Positions 10,201-22,919 of a stretch of DNA of 64,000 nucleotides are shown here, one piece after another. Below the pieces are notes generated by a model, which was given only the letters and a program-made list of their open reading frames with translations, had not been told where the DNA came from and searched no databases. Every line of letters begins with the position of its first letter. Position 1 is the first letter of the stretch. This stretch comes from Lates calcarifer (taxonomy: Eukaryota; Chordata; Actinopteri; Centropomidae): the NCBI RefSeq assembly GCF_001640805.2, contig NC_066852.1:964861-1028860 (forward strand). Direction: 5' to 3'. The position numbers and the translations under genes were made by a program.

Positions 10201-13200
10201 GCTCCATCTTTACATGTATGTCTTCCTGGCCTGCAGTTAAATCTGATCGTACACTGCGCTGCTTAGTAATGAATTCATCCAGGAAAAGGTTTTACTGAAC
10301 GTGTATTACACTGTTGTTCAGATCTGACGTGAGTCACATTAAAACAAAACACACACTCATGCTCTTGAGCTGCCATGGGTATGACAGATGTTCAGACTGT
10401 GAAGTGTGTTATTCATTCATAAACCTCACTGCAAGGTTTGGAATTCAATCCCAACAACTGTATGTTAAAGAAATAAATAGGCAATATGCAGAAGAAAACA
10501 AACAGCAGAAATGGAAACGACAAAAAAAACAAAACAAATTTCTATAAAACAATTGCACAATCAGCTTCACATGTTTTATTCAGTGCAGTTTTCAGCCCAC
10601 CAGTTGGTACAGCACACGTAAAAGACTCTATTAAAAAATCAACTGAACAGATTTCTCTAAACCACACACTGTATTTGAAGTGATATCAAGAAAGAACATA
10701 AACGTTAGCACCCAGAACATCTGTTGGCTCTTACAGAGCTACTTCCTAGTTGAAACTTGACTGTTTTTACTATAGCTGTGTATAAATGTGGTGTCTGTAT
10801 GTTTTCGTTACACTCTTGGAAATTAAAAGTAGGTGTAATAACAGCTTTTTTCTGATGATAGAGTTGGGACATTAGGACTAAAGCTTGTCAGAGACAGTGA
10901 CATGTAGAGCCAACACAGCCACTCTGAACAAACTCATTTAAATGATAGAATGAACATGAATTTGCTTTATTCTCTTACTAAATGTTCCTAACAGTGAAGT
11001 GGTGGGTTTTGGTCTGGAGGCAGTCAGTCTGTTTTCTTGTACACGCTGGCAGGGTTTGGGAGAACAGAGGAAAGTTGTGTTAAGCAAACTTTTGAATGAC
11101 CTGCATTCATACAGAAAAGTGAGAGGAGAATACACACAACAGCTGTGCAGCCTCTGCCAGTAGAGTTAAGATAAGTGAGTTCATTCAAACACAATCCAGA
11201 GTGAATTTTACAAAGGAATGAATGGTTTTCTCAAGGTCATGGCAGCTCTGTAAAGAGTGTGTAAACACATTTAAGCACAAGGTAACTGCACCCTTAAGCT
11301 GCAAACTTAGACATTTGCATGCCAACACACCCACACGCAGACCTGAGATCAGGGCACAGCCTTGTTTATGCCTTCCAAGACTGACAGGAAGCTCATTAAA
11401 TGGAAATACTAAAAACACTGTTCTCGTATAAGTTTTAATGAATGACATTTTGCCTTTGAGGATTCAAAGTCGACTAAAGGAGGAGTGAGGAGTGTTAACA
11501 ATACACAACCTACGTCAGACAAAACATCAACCTCACTGTGTTTTCTGTCATTTAACCTGTAGCCAGGGGCAGTGGAGTCTTAGCAGGTGGCACAAAGACA
11601 AGCACAAAGTGCCTGGGGAAGCTTTGGAGTTATAGACAGAGAGTGAGAGAGGTTACAGAGAGATGGAGGGAGGTGGAGGAGGTGTGTCTGACAGAAAGTC
11701 TGCTGTTTTTCATTTATTTTAGGGCTGAGTACGTTAACACATTTCATCAACAAGGCTGATTTAACACAGATTAAACTATACATGGCTTAAACCAAATGAA
11801 TCAATCGAGACATTAAGATACTGACTTAAGACGGGAGCATATCCCAGCCTGCACTGAGTGAGAGGCAGGGTTGACCTTGAACAGCTCATCAGTCTACACA
11901 CAGTTGACACCCATCCACCCTGATCTCCACTGAGTCATATCTGAGGGCAAACGGCCCATACAGTGTGTAGGTTGGAGGACTTGCATTAAGTGCATGAGAA
12001 GTTTGTATTCATGTTTCTTGCTATGGACACTTTTCACTATCAAGTTCAAGCTGACAACAGCCACAAAATATTCACAGTATTAAAATTATAGGCAGTGACT
12101 CACCACTGAACAGCATCGACTACTGAGTCAATTAAATGATTTACTCAAACAGACGCCTAGAAGAACTTTTCAGTTTCCATCTGGGAGTGAACTGAGCTGA
12201 AATACAGACATCTTGGCACATCAAGCCAACAAAAACCTAATAGAAAAGATTCTAGATGCTGCAGACAAGGCACATTCAACAATCAGCTTTGTTGTTTGTT
12301 GCAGACTGGCTGCTTCTTCAGCATCACACTCTGAAAACAGACAGCTCATCAAGGCGAGCGACAGGATGAGTGACAGGACAAGAACTTCACAAAATGAGGA
12401 AGAAGATGGCAGGACTTGTGTTATGCTTCCCATTCAAGACGAAAATGTGCAGTAGATGAACTTTTTTCAGACTCTCAAAGAGAGTCAGTCACTAACACGG
12501 ACAGGAAGACTTGGACACAGGAGGGAACAATAAAGAGAATTTCAGTGGACATTTGTTGGGGAGCAAGAGGAGGAAATGTGGCAGACAAACAGAGTGAGAG
12601 GAGGAAAGAAAAGAAGAGACAGATGTGGACAAGTGAAAGCCTGATAGGGAAGGATTATCTTCTCTCATATGTGACAACATAACTGGGGGAAGGGAGGTTC
12701 TGTTCAGTCTTCTGGGAAAAAGAGAAACCTCCAACATGTAAAATATGATCAGAAAGATATTCTGATTTTCCCTGTGCAGTTACATCAGTCTCAGCCAACT
12801 TGTGACATCTTATGTGTTTTTCTTTGGTTTGTTTTTTGTCCCATAGTTTGACTTTTCACAAAACTCTTCATTATGTTCTGTTAATGAGCTCTGTTACAGG
12901 AAGAGTGCAGTTTATCACTGCCATGTTTCTCCCCTCCTCTGAGGACGTCATTCATTCAGCCTCTCACACAGTCCGTTAAATGCCTGACCCTCACCACTTC
13001 AGTGACATCCAAGTGCTCCTGTTTGCATGGTAGAAGCCTGAATCACCATGGATACAGTTCACACACACAGTCATGTACCTCACACCACACATGTTCAAGA
13101 TTTCACAAACAGCTCAGTGGCTGTGATAATCTGTGTTTGAGACTTGGCCTCCACACTTCCACCACCCTTTTCAAACTCCAAGAAAAAAATGGCACTTCTG

Positions 13201-13439
13201 TTAAGTGTAAATTAAATTAGAGTGTGTGCTACACAAATAATGACTGCACCATTCCTGTTACTTTTAATATGCATAAGTTCATCCACCATATGCTGTTTTA
13301 AAAAAATACTACCAACAAACAACAAACAACAAAACAGGTCCAGAAGAGATACACGATCCACTGGTGGATTTTTCTTTCATGGCGAGGTCATTTGTTAAGC
13401 ACAGAAACAGGCTGTGGTTTTAACGCACCTATAGCCTCA
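10201..13439. other. non-coding stretch with purine-rich tracts
   Basis: Ordinary unique DNA with A-rich DNA near 10490-10555, purine-rich tracts at about 11590-11695 and 12480-12640, and an (ACAAACA)n run at 13313-13335. Small frames such as 12213-12455 show no domain. No splice-bounded exon was recognised. Confidence 0.6.
11590..11695 (+). repeat. purine-rich low-complexity tract
   Basis: Mostly A and G on the plus strand, with GAGA and GGAGG steps. It gives rise to a minus-strand open frame (11580-11783) that should not be read as a gene. Confidence 0.7.
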
Positions 13440-13790
13440 TGCATCAGACATGAACCACTGACAGATTAATTTGCGAATCAGCTCTAGGCGGAGGACAAAT
13501 GAAAGTCAGAAGCCACAGAACTTCTAACAAGTTTATTTTCCAACATCCGCCGAATAGAGCACCACTGTCATTGATGCTCTGTGCCTTTCTTCTATTACAG
13601 AACGCAATGTTTTTGAAGGAACAAAACCACTTGAACACACCGATGCCGGGCCTGACGGATTCTCTGCATTACAATTCTGCCCGGTGAATCTCTTTCACAT
13701 GGAGCACTTTTTATGAAGTGAGCCCTCTGATGCTGTTATCTCCACTGGCTCTGCTGTATGCATAAAAGTCTCAGTTCTCTTCCCCGGGAT
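13440..13790. promoter_or_regulatory. candidate conserved non-coding element
   Basis: Complex sequence with CpGs spread along 350 bases, AGATTAATTTGC at 13462-13473, and GGGATTACAGC near 13785, which contains the Otx-type core GGATTA. An acceptor-like TTCTATTACAG occurs at about 13590-13600, but the frame downstream has no recognisable domain. A regulatory element is more likely than an exon. Confidence 0.36.
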
Positions 13791-15779
13791 TACAGCAGCC
13801 AGAGGAGTCACTCTGCTGTCCTTAACTGCATCAACACCTGTGTGTGTGCATGCACATCAACAGCAGCTGTGAGAATCCTAATACATGGACTCATCCCAAC
13901 AAGTCTCACTCTATGAAGCTGCAGCGAAAAATATAGAATTCCCCACTGAAGAACACTGTGGCAGAGCAAGGCTGGAGTATTTAACATAAACAATGATGCT
14001 TAGTCAGGGATGAGCAGCCACGCAGGAATAACCTGTGACCATCAGTCATTCAAAGAAGCAAACGTCTCACAGAGAAGATGGATGTTAACATGACAACACG
14101 AGCTCATACAGTGGCCAGCAGCTGCACTCACTGGCTTCACAGCAGCTGTCTAAGCCTGTATTATTGTTCATTATGTGTATATTATATTAATGTACACTGT
14201 CACGTGTTCACGAGTGACACTAAATCTAACACCGTGTCTCATCAAGCCAAATGAGATCTGGAGATATTTTGGCTCAAAAGTCATTTAGCACAGGGCTGAG
14301 GCGTGGTGGACGGTCATCACACTTTAAACTAAATCACTCCACAGAGAGCTTGTCATAAAACTTTTGTGCCTAACCAAATACCCAACAGAAATCTCACAGC
14401 AAATCAAATGGCTGACTCAGGGTTTCCAAAGGTCTGTTCTGTGCTTTTTGGCACAGAGGGTTGGCAGGGTCAGAGAGAGGCATGAGCATCACTTTGGCAA
14501 AGGTATAGTTAGAGACAAAATCAGCCAAGTCTCAGTTCTTCCTTAGAATATCAGAGCCGTTTCAGGATCTGGGCATGGAGGTAGTTTTTAATGTGTCAAA
14601 CTGAATAGTCTCAGAACATGAATTTTGATACCCAGTGATTGTAGATATGGTAGCTAATTGCCCCTGCCTCTCTAAACACATCAGCTACGCTCACCTGGTT
14701 AGAAACACGCTCACAGGGAGGAACATTGGAAACTGCTGGAGATATTTATATTTTTTGAATTTTTTTCTCCCCTGTCAGCTGCTTCCCTTTCTGTTTTTAA
14801 CTTTATTAATTCATATTTCATAACACTGCATTAGAATACTCAATTCCCACACACGTATGCATTCACATTTACTCTATAAACTGAAGTCTCCTTCACATGG
14901 AGCTCTGGTGGAATATACTTGGACTGGAAGCAGCTCACTGTGGCTAACGGTGGTGTCACCCACATCATAATCCCACTCTGTTTGACAACACTGCATTCAA
15001 ATAAAATCCTACACGGATATGTTGGTCTGAAAAAATATCCAATGGAGGACCTTAAGCATGGAAATAGCATTATATAAGCATTTAATGTGGTGTAATGGAT
15101 GATTCATAACCCTGTCCAATGGTTCAATTTCCTTTTTTACATGATAATCTGTGTACCTGCTGGTAGCATGAAAATCTACAGTAGAAATAAAATAATCCAT
15201 TCACATCCACTGCCAGTAAATGCAGGCCAGGCTTTTATTAGCCACATGCAATGGATGCTCATGTCAGCTGTGATTGGAAATAAGCACTTTAGTGCTTTGT
15301 TTTTATTCCTAATGTATTTGAATGGACACTTGAGAAACATAATACTCTGTATATTTTAACTAAAACATCTCTGTGCTGTTTTATTCTCTCTGTAGCTCTT
15401 ATTAATGCATTTGTGTTTTAGCTTTATTACCATGACGCAGTTTGTACTGCTGGCATCTAAGCCAGGTCCCAGTGAAAAAGTGATCTTAATCACCATGGAG
15501 CTTCTATGTACTCAAATGTAGATGTAATAGAAGTAATCACAGTACAGCACATGATGTCGACAGCACCAGGATCTGAGGAGTTTGGAGGGTCAAGGCCTTG
15601 GACTGGTGGGTGATATGTGTCTAAGTAAGATCCAGATGAGTGTACTGTAACGAGATGGTCAGTGTTATTCACTTCTACTGAAACATTACAAAGGGACAGT
15701 GTGAGACCCAGTAGACTAGATATCACACACATACACTATTATTCCAAGTATTTTATTAGTCTCTATTAGATCTCATGTG
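13791..15779. other. non-coding stretch, no gene seen
   Basis: Unique DNA with an imperfect palindrome around 14200-14221 (TGTCAC...GTGACA arms) and AT-rich segments. No recognisable exon, RNA gene or intact repeat. Confidence 0.6.
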
Positions 15780-16260
15780 GTGGCCGACAATCCTGGCTCT
15801 CAGTTTGATTGTGCTGCTACTGAATCCCAGCCAATCAATCTGACATGCCCTGGGCATCATTTACTGCCTGCATTGTCTTCTGGGGGTGGGGGGTGGGGGT
15901 GCTGGGTGAGGGCATTACCTTATGCCATGCTTGTTAAAAGCTTTTATTCTCCATAATCATTTCTCCCTGGGACGCACAAAACTCCCTTAATTAGAATCCA
16001 AGACTTTATTTCCCACCCTCTGTCTTTTAATTCCACATCGTAAAATTCAAAGCAAGAGCCTCAAGTCAAAATTTGCTCTTTATTTTTTTTTCTTTTTTTG
16101 GCAAGAGAGTGCAACTGGAGCACCTGTGCAGGTCGAAGAGACAGCTTGCAGGCGCTGGTGTTATGGCCGCAGGCGAGAGGCCATGAGGAGGAAATGAGTG
16201 TTGAAGTGTTTTAATAAGGGCTCTTTTTGGAACACTTGTGCTTTATTCAGTCCCCTGTAG
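15780..16260. promoter_or_regulatory. candidate conserved non-coding region with G-quadruplex motif
   Basis: Complex sequence on both sides of a G-rich core (15882-15906). It has CTTAATTAGAATCC near 15986-16000 and a T-rich run at about 16080-16100. No coding frame. The mix of homeodomain-type cores and retained non-repetitive sequence suggests a regulatory element; conservation is not testable here. Confidence 0.36.
15882..15906 (+). other. G-quadruplex motif
   Basis: Four G-runs of 5, 6, 5 and 3 with loops of 1, 1 and 4 bases satisfy the standard G3+N1-7 rule. Single-base loops favour a stable parallel quadruplex. Confidence 0.8.
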
Positions 16261-16385
16261 TGGAGAGGTGAGAGGGATCAACCTATCTGGAGGAGTGTTT
16301 GCCATCTGGAGAAGGGGGAGGTGAGGGGAGGCTCACAAAGGATCCTTGTGCACTATGACACTCTGAACATGCACTTTCAGCGTGC

Positions 16386-16413
16386 ACTGAACATCAGTGT
16401 TCAGTGATGTTCA
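16386..16413. other. compound inverted repeat with two alternative hairpins
   Basis: CACTGAACA (16386-16394) pairs with TGTTCAGTG (16399-16407) around a 4-base loop. In the alternative, TGAACATCA (16388-16396) pairs with TGATGTTCA (16405-16413) around an 8-base loop. Both arm pairs are perfect 9-mers that share bases, so the two hairpins are mutually exclusive. Confidence 0.75.
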
Positions 16414-16829
16414 CTCACAGTTTTCACTGCATCTGATGAGTCTTGAGTGAAGTGTTTGCTTCACATTTCGTCCTTCCTGTGAATTGTGCTGCAGACACAT
16501 TGTGCTGCTATTTTGCTCCTGAAGCTCTTAAAGCTGCAGAAACGTGTGCAGGAAGTTGTTAATCCTCTCACTAAGGACAGAACATATGAACACACACAAA
16601 AACACATGTAGAAACATTTCGCTGACTGAAAACACCACTGCACTTATCTGTTTGGATAAATCATGGACTCTCTTTCTATCCATCAGAAGTTACAAGAAAA
16701 TAATGTGTTGAGCACTTAAGTTAAATGCTAATTTGGTTCTAATGTGTAACAGTCAAGAGTAAATTGCCTGTTGTGCTAATGTGATAAATGCATTTAGAGG
16801 GATTTTGCCAAGCTTGTCAACTGTACTGT

Positions 16830-16851
16830 CACACACACACACACACACACA
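16830..16851. repeat. (CA)n microsatellite
   Basis: About eleven uninterrupted CA units. Confidence 0.96.
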
Positions 16852-17269
16852 AATGGAACCCATTTTGGCAAGACAGGCCTTTTTGTCCTGCGCCTCTTCC
16901 GTTTAGCAGGGAACAAAAGCAGCTCTTCAGCCCACAACGGATTTGTACTATTTGAAAAAAAGAAAAAGTGGAGGATTGTGGGCAATCTGCTGCTGCAGAG
17001 CTGAAAGGCTCGCTGACTCACAGCGATGGAGAAACTCAGCTTGTTTCAGCGTGAGGACAAAGTAGATGTTCAGCCAGACCCCGATGGTCTGTGACAGGAG
17101 GCTGCCACACTGCTGCATACACAGCAGAGCTCATTGGACAAGAGCCTGGCATAATGTATCACTGCTAACTGGGACCGCTGTGTGATATCAGTGACATCAG
17201 CTTCCTCACCATACGATTATCTTTGTACGAGAGAGCATGGGAGCAACTACATCTACATCTTCTTTTCCT

Positions 17270-17380
17270 TATCTGATTGGAGGGTCTAAGGACAGAGGGT
17301 GTTGTGTGCTGTACAGACTGTAAAGCCACTGAAGGCAGATCTGTGATCCTGGGCTATATGAATAAAACGAACTTGACTCA
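17270..17380 (+). mobile_element. 3' tail of a non-LTR retrotransposon
   Basis: The order is AGGGTCTAAGGACAGAGG, a CTGTACAGACTGTAAAGCC segment, GGGCTATATG, then AATAAAACGAACTTGACT. This matches the 3' end I know from a very common teleost LINE family: 'gactgtaaagccct', 'gggctatacaaataaaa', then a short tandem tail. Only the end is present, as expected of a 5'-truncated insertion. Strand follows the poly(A)-signal-like AATAAA. Confidence 0.7.
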
Positions 17381-19480
17381 GGAGTCTGGAATTTGAGTCC
17401 AGGACTAAGTTTCAACTTGGCTAACTGGTTCTGGCTCTGGCTTGTTGGGCTCTGATCGCTACTTTGAATCATTTTGGGGCATATTTTAGATATATTTTGA
17501 AAAGGCTGTGAGCAGCCTACCTCTGGCTTACTGCTAAGCCTCCACGCCATCTATATCATCCTCTCATTAACCTGGGAATCCTGGAAATGTCATGGTTGTG
17601 CATGGTTTTCAGAAAAGCCCCCTTTGTGGTGCTGGTATAAAACAAACAAAACCACCATGTTGGTAATGTATCAACACCTTTCTTGTTTAAAAGGAGAAAT
17701 GCTGAAATGTATTGTGGCATTAAGTCAGATCTTAAGGATGTTACTTTTTATTTTGAGTATTTCTACAGTATAATGGGTAAACATGATATACCTTTCCCAA
17801 TCTGCTCATCAGAATAGGGGCAGGTGATAAACCCTGTGATGGATGTAGAGAAATACACAAAAATAACAGAGACAGGGACAAAAAGAGATGAAGAAATATT
17901 TTTGGGAAACAAATCAGAGAAACCCTGGATGAGAGAGACTCACTGTGGCTGTACGACGACTGACACCAGGAAGAGTCCTGCTGCTTGACTTTATCTGAAC
18001 TGTTCAAATCTCCCAGCATGTCAAGACAGACAGAGCTGAGAAGGAAGTTCAAGATAATTACAGGCAAAAATCAGCTGCAGTCTGCTGCAGAATATCAAAA
18101 CAACTGTACTTTTAAAAAGAGGTTTCATCTGTCGGAGTTCACAGGTGGTTTATTTTATTTATGATGCTGACATGCCGGCTGACTAGAGTACATTTCTTAT
18201 TAGTATTTATATCCTGGTGGAAATGCTTGTGGGAACTATTATGCAACTATTTTACCTTTAAACAACATCATTTTGATGGTACATTGACTTGTAATAGCCA
18301 GAATGAACAGTCTCTCATTCACACTCCATGTCCTGAAAGTCTGTTCTCGCTGACTTTGACTGGGTATGATCTCCTGTGAGAGGGACGACGCAGAGTTTCA
18401 GTCAAGAGGTTGATAGATTTTGTTTTCTGTACATATGAAACAGCGTAATTGCTCGGGCTCAGAGTTAATTACCACTCGTGGCTGCAGAGGGCGCTGCTGC
18501 TCAGCAAAATTTACAGTGTGTCACTTTAACATTAACACTGGTAGGATGTTTTGCAGACACTCCTTCTCTGAGATGTGTGGGTGAATATTTAAAGTGAGGT
18601 CGAACGCGGAGCAAAAGACCACAACTAGTAACTTAGCCTGAAGTCATGCTTGAGCTTTGTTTTGGGGGGTAACAACAGTGGCCTAAATACAGTATATGTC
18701 CTAAAAAAGACTCAATCATTCTAACTGTATTATCTACACAGCATTCAGGGAAATGATACTGTAAATATCATTTTCGTCTTGGCACACATCAGTAAGGCTT
18801 ATTTGCTCTCTTGGGTAGTTTCCCAAGTGCCTGCAGCGCTAAAATGGGACATTAGCAGAAAACATCAACCCTGAATATGATATAATCACTCCTGAGCTCA
18901 TTCTTTTTCAATTCCCTCGCACAGACTTTCCAAACGTTGATCCAAACCAATCCTCCATCACAATTAAGTCACGCACTCTTTTCACCAGTCCCACCAGACT
19001 GTTGCATTCAAGTGAGTAAATTAATTAGATCTCTTCTCATGCAGCATCTGTCTGCTGACAAAACCAACACCCGTAATATTTCCTGCTCGTTCTCTTGATG
19101 ACTCTGGTTTGTTCTAGACGACGCTTGATCCCGCAAACGGACTGTAGAGAAGAAAATATTCCTGACTGTGCTCATGATAGATAGCAACTTCAAGTGCACT
19201 TTGAAATGGCAATCAAGCGACACCTCATTCATTTGTACTGTCAATGAAACAGACAGTGCTGTGTGAGTGAGCAATTACTGACTGGAAGCTGGAGATTAAA
19301 ACTGCCAAGAGATCGGTACTTTTGGTAAAACAGGGCGGGATGTGGTAAGTGAGAGGAGGGTTCTTCTGCTATCACTACACTCCACTAGAAAACGAAACTA
19401 TTTGCTGTGACAAACGCGCACACTTGAAATATGCCTGCCGAGGATTTGTGGACGTTTTAAATAATTACCCATTTTTCATC
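17381..19480. other. non-coding stretch with a CTCF-like motif
   Basis: Unique DNA with a CTCF-like motif at 18481-18494. No exon, RNA gene or complete repeat was recognised. Open frames near 17741-18067 and 19008-19274 have no domain. Confidence 0.6.
18481..18494 (+). promoter_or_regulatory. CTCF-like core motif
   Basis: GCTGCAGAGGGCGC fits 12 of 14 positions of the vertebrate CTCF core CCASYAGRGGGCRS. The flanking 'CTGCTCAGCAAAATTTACAG' resembles a dispersed fish repeat, so the motif could be repeat-borne. Orientation is plus; see the minus-strand motif at 52812-52825. Confidence 0.4.
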
Positions 19481-19487
19481 TCTGCTC

Positions 19488-19515
19488 GCCTCCTCCTCCT
19501 CCTCCTCCTCCTCCT
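19488..19515. repeat. (CTC)n / (TCC)n microsatellite
   Basis: About nine trinucleotide units, continuing imperfectly to about 19527. Confidence 0.95.
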
Positions 19516-19929
19516 TCCCCTCCTCCGTATCTTTTAATTTACACCAACCATCCTCGCAAAATCTGGAGTTAAGAAAATGAAAAATCAGGCAGTCATTAGT
19601 CAAAGCAGCCATCCATTCAACAGGTAAATATGACCATCACTCACACAGTCAATATTAGCTCACATACTGCTGGCCACTGCAGCCCAGGCTCTGCGGTAAA
19701 CAATAAACCACACACAAACACACAGAGACGTACAGGGGCACCCCATGCATTTACACACGTCTGTATAAATAACAACATATACACATACATAGATCCTATT
19801 ACCACTGAGCCAATGCAGAAGTGCATTCATGCTCCACTAGCATTTCAGTCAGTAAACATAAATTATTATGCAGCTGTAATGCTCATTAGGAAAAAAAGAA
19901 ACAATAAACAAGAGCTTTGATTCCCCTTC

Positions 19930-20220
19930 ACTTCATTATATTCAGTTTCTGACCAAATCTGAAACGAGCTCCTGCCAGGAACATCTGCATTAAAATGATA
20001 CGCTACTGTTATTGTGCACTTATAGCCGTGCGCCAGAGGCACTTGTGCTGAGCTGGTTATAGCAGGGTATTCAGTAGCTGGCGTCAGGAGATGGAAATCA
20101 AATAATGAATAAATTTTACATCCTGACTCATTTAATTTTCTCCGTGGCTCAGGGAGAAAGAGTCTTGACTGGAAGCCGGTAGTGATTTCCTCTTTCATGT
20201 AAACGCCACCAAACGTGAAA
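19930..20220. promoter_or_regulatory. candidate conserved non-coding element
   Basis: Non-repetitive block containing CpGs and an AAATAATGAATAAATTTT core around 20098-20115. A minus-strand frame of 131 codons (19866-20261) crosses it, but the peptide has no domain I recognise. The background pattern resembles vertebrate conserved non-coding elements; not proven. Confidence 0.33.
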
Positions 20221-20689
20221 GTGCTAGAGCGCAAAACACGCATAAATACACACAGAGACACACGAGCACGAGCACACGTTCGTATTCACACACAAATAAT
20301 GTTTTGTAAAGAAGCATATCTGCTCACACAGTGGATTTAGATGAGTTACTCCTCTGAATATGGTATTATTACAGGGATTCAAGAGCAAACAACACATAAA
20401 CATACACAGAAACATAGGCAAAATGTAATCATATCACAAAGATGCAGTTCCAAACTAACTTTGATAATAATCAAACTGCAGGCAGACAAGAGAACAGGAC
20501 ACTTTATATTAACTTCATTAACTGTTAATGCTAACGTTGGCTATGTAGCGATAGCAAGCATTTTATAGTCTTGAACAGTAGTGTAGTGGAGAAGTGACAG
20601 GACATGAGCAGGAGAAAAGACATGAACTGCAGAATGTCTTAGTTACCCCAGTCAGCTAAATTTATTTTACAACTCCTGGGGGAGTTTTT

Positions 20690-20880
20690 TTCTCGGCAGA
20701 AGCAAAAACTGACGCCACAACTGTAACGAAGCATGGGAGAGAGGAAACAGCAAACTGAGTGAACGCTCATCCAGGTCTTATATAAGACTGTAACACCTGG
20801 CCCAGGTGTGTCTCATTCCACTGCTGATGATGAACGGGAACAGAGGGCAGGACAGGCAGGATCCTCACAACTGTTTGATC
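20690..20880. mobile_element. possible LTR- or DNA-transposon-derived fragment
   Basis: The segment runs from CTCGGCAGAAGC through a TATA-bearing palindrome and an E-box palindrome to CAGGACAGGCAGGATCCTCA. Its phrasing resembles dispersed fish repeats with 'caggtgtgtctcatt' and 'ggcaggacaggcagg'. I cannot assign a family. Multiple genomic copies would confirm it. Confidence 0.3.
20775..20808. other. tandem palindromes with TATA and E-box cores
   Basis: GTCTTATATAAGAC (20775-20788) is a perfect 14-base palindrome containing TATATAA. Six bases later CACCTGG-C-CCAGGTG (20794-20808) is a perfect palindrome with two CAGGTG E-boxes. It could be a promoter-like core of a repeat. Confidence 0.65.
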
Positions 20881-21184
20881 GACAGCTGATCTCTGAGAAA
20901 TGAGGAATCAGTGATAATCTGAAGAATCGGTGCTTTTGAATCCAGTCTTTCATTACACAACAATACCTTTAACAACTCCGTCCTCTGCATCACGGAGTTA
21001 TTGACTAATGAAACACAAATAATGAGTGCTTATTTCCCCCAAATGAACTGTGTCTACAGACTAACTGCACGGTGATTAGAAGAAACTCAAAGTGCAGATG
21101 GGGTGAGTCTGAATTTTGTCCTGTCCAAAGCTCCAGAACACGACCGACATGTATGATGAGCCCATTTGGCTTCTCAAATCCAAA

Positions 21185-21500
21185 TATAATTGGATTCTCT
21201 CTCTTCTTCTTCTTCTTCACTTTCACCATCAGTCTCCTTCATTATCTGTCTCTCATTCTTTAACTTTCTCCATTTCACTCTGACCACCATCCTCTATAAT
21301 CTTCTTGCTTTTCTTTCATTCTCTGCAGTTTCGTCTTGTCCCCTCCTTTATTTTCCCTCCCTCTCTTTATATCTCTGATGCTCTATTTCATTGTCGCTTT
21401 CAAGTTTGTCTCTTTTATTTTCTGCCTTTTGAATTCCTCTTTCACTCTCTCCTCTTGTTCTCTCACACTCTCCTTTTTGTTCTCTCCATCTTTTTCTGAA
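21185..21500. repeat. pyrimidine-rich low-complexity tract
   Basis: Mostly C and T on the plus strand, with TCTTC and CTCT steps. It creates several overlapping Ser/Leu/Phe-rich frames that are not genes. Confidence 0.8.
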
Positions 21501-22919
21501 ACAATAACCATCCTTCACGAGCCGCTGGCGTTCACACAGTCGAATACTCTGGTTATGCAATTCTCCCTCCCCTATGTGAAAACACAGAGTGCTACGCTGT
21601 AGCGCCGTGGAGCCACCAATGCAGAGGGAAATAAAAAAACAACTTTAGGCTCTTTTTGTTAGTGTTCAGCAATTGTGTTCTCCATGAGCTTGTCAATATA
21701 ATCCTTCAGTGAATGATGAGCCTTAAACAGCCAGTCAGCAAAGTGGTCATTTTTCAACGCCTTGTTTCATGGTTCAATAATCACATATACATCATACAAT
21801 CTATCAGCATGGCCCCGCTGCCCTTAACCAAGGTGACTTATGTCTTGATTTACAACAATCAATACCTCATCAGAATTATTCACCTCCTTTGACAAACAAA
21901 TCAATGCATGTTCTTCAGCCCCACACCACCAACATCTGAGCAGTCTTCATGTGCTCACTGTAATTCAGTACCAGAAAGAGACGACTCCCTGGACTCACAT
22001 TTAATTCACCACTTTACGCTGCACATATTAAAGTGAAGAAATAATGGCAGGAAATGTTAAGAGCTGAGCTGAGTGAGACTGCTTCTTTCATTCATGAGAA
22101 TATGGGCTACTCTCCATGTTTTATTTTCACTTGTTCATGAATGAAGAGAGAAGAGAGATGACACCTATCGTACACACTCAACAGTCACCACCCCCACACA
22201 GTCCCACTGTGTCAAACTAACACTTCAGAGAAGGTATTTTCACTGGGAGCCATTTTTAAATCAGCTGCTGAATAGATAACATCATACATGGTTCTCACAG
22301 GGTCAGGGCTGCTGTGGCTACACTCTTACCTTTTGGTTGCATTTAGAGTATCAGCTCCTAAGAAATAAGACATAATATAAAAAGGGTAAAGATGAGAGTG
22401 AGGCAGAGTGACGACGTCCGCTTTTCTTGGAAATGACACCGTACGTCATCAAACTTAAAACAAAGAAAACACTTTTCTTCAGCAGAGATCATCATGAAAT
22501 GTTGATGAAGTCAAATACTTCACCTCAGGAAAACAACATCAGCTGCTGCCAAATACCTGGTCAGAGACTGGCTCATGAATTATCAATACAGGTGCAGGTT
22601 CGTTGATCAAAAACACTCAACACACATGAGGGCAGATGGATCTGCTCACACATACACACCAAACCATCTTTTCTGTAGTATTATAATTTTTAATTATCCT
22701 GATCTTTACTTCCTGTCTGTGGACACAGTGACAGAGACATTCTCACCTCCAACTACCCTGAGAACCTTTTATCTAAAGTAAAAAGGAGTCAGGTCCTAAT
22801 TATACTGTTCAAATACAGTCATTGTAAATTCTGTTGAAGCAATGGTTATATGTAACCTACATGTCTAGACAGTTCCATTTTTAGCCACAGTTTTCAGTTT
22901 TCAGATGTCTGGATGTGTT

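Larger units (their letters stand above)
16261..17269. other. non-coding stretch with compound hairpin and CA array
   Basis: It contains the compound inverted repeat at 16386-16413 and the CA array at 16830-16851. No gene recognised. Confidence 0.6.
20221..22919. other. non-coding stretch with twin palindromes and a pyrimidine tract
   Basis: It contains the 20680-20880 segment with twin palindromes and a 300-base pyrimidine-rich tract at 21185-21500. No gene recognised. Frames inside the pyrimidine tract are low complexity. Confidence 0.55.
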
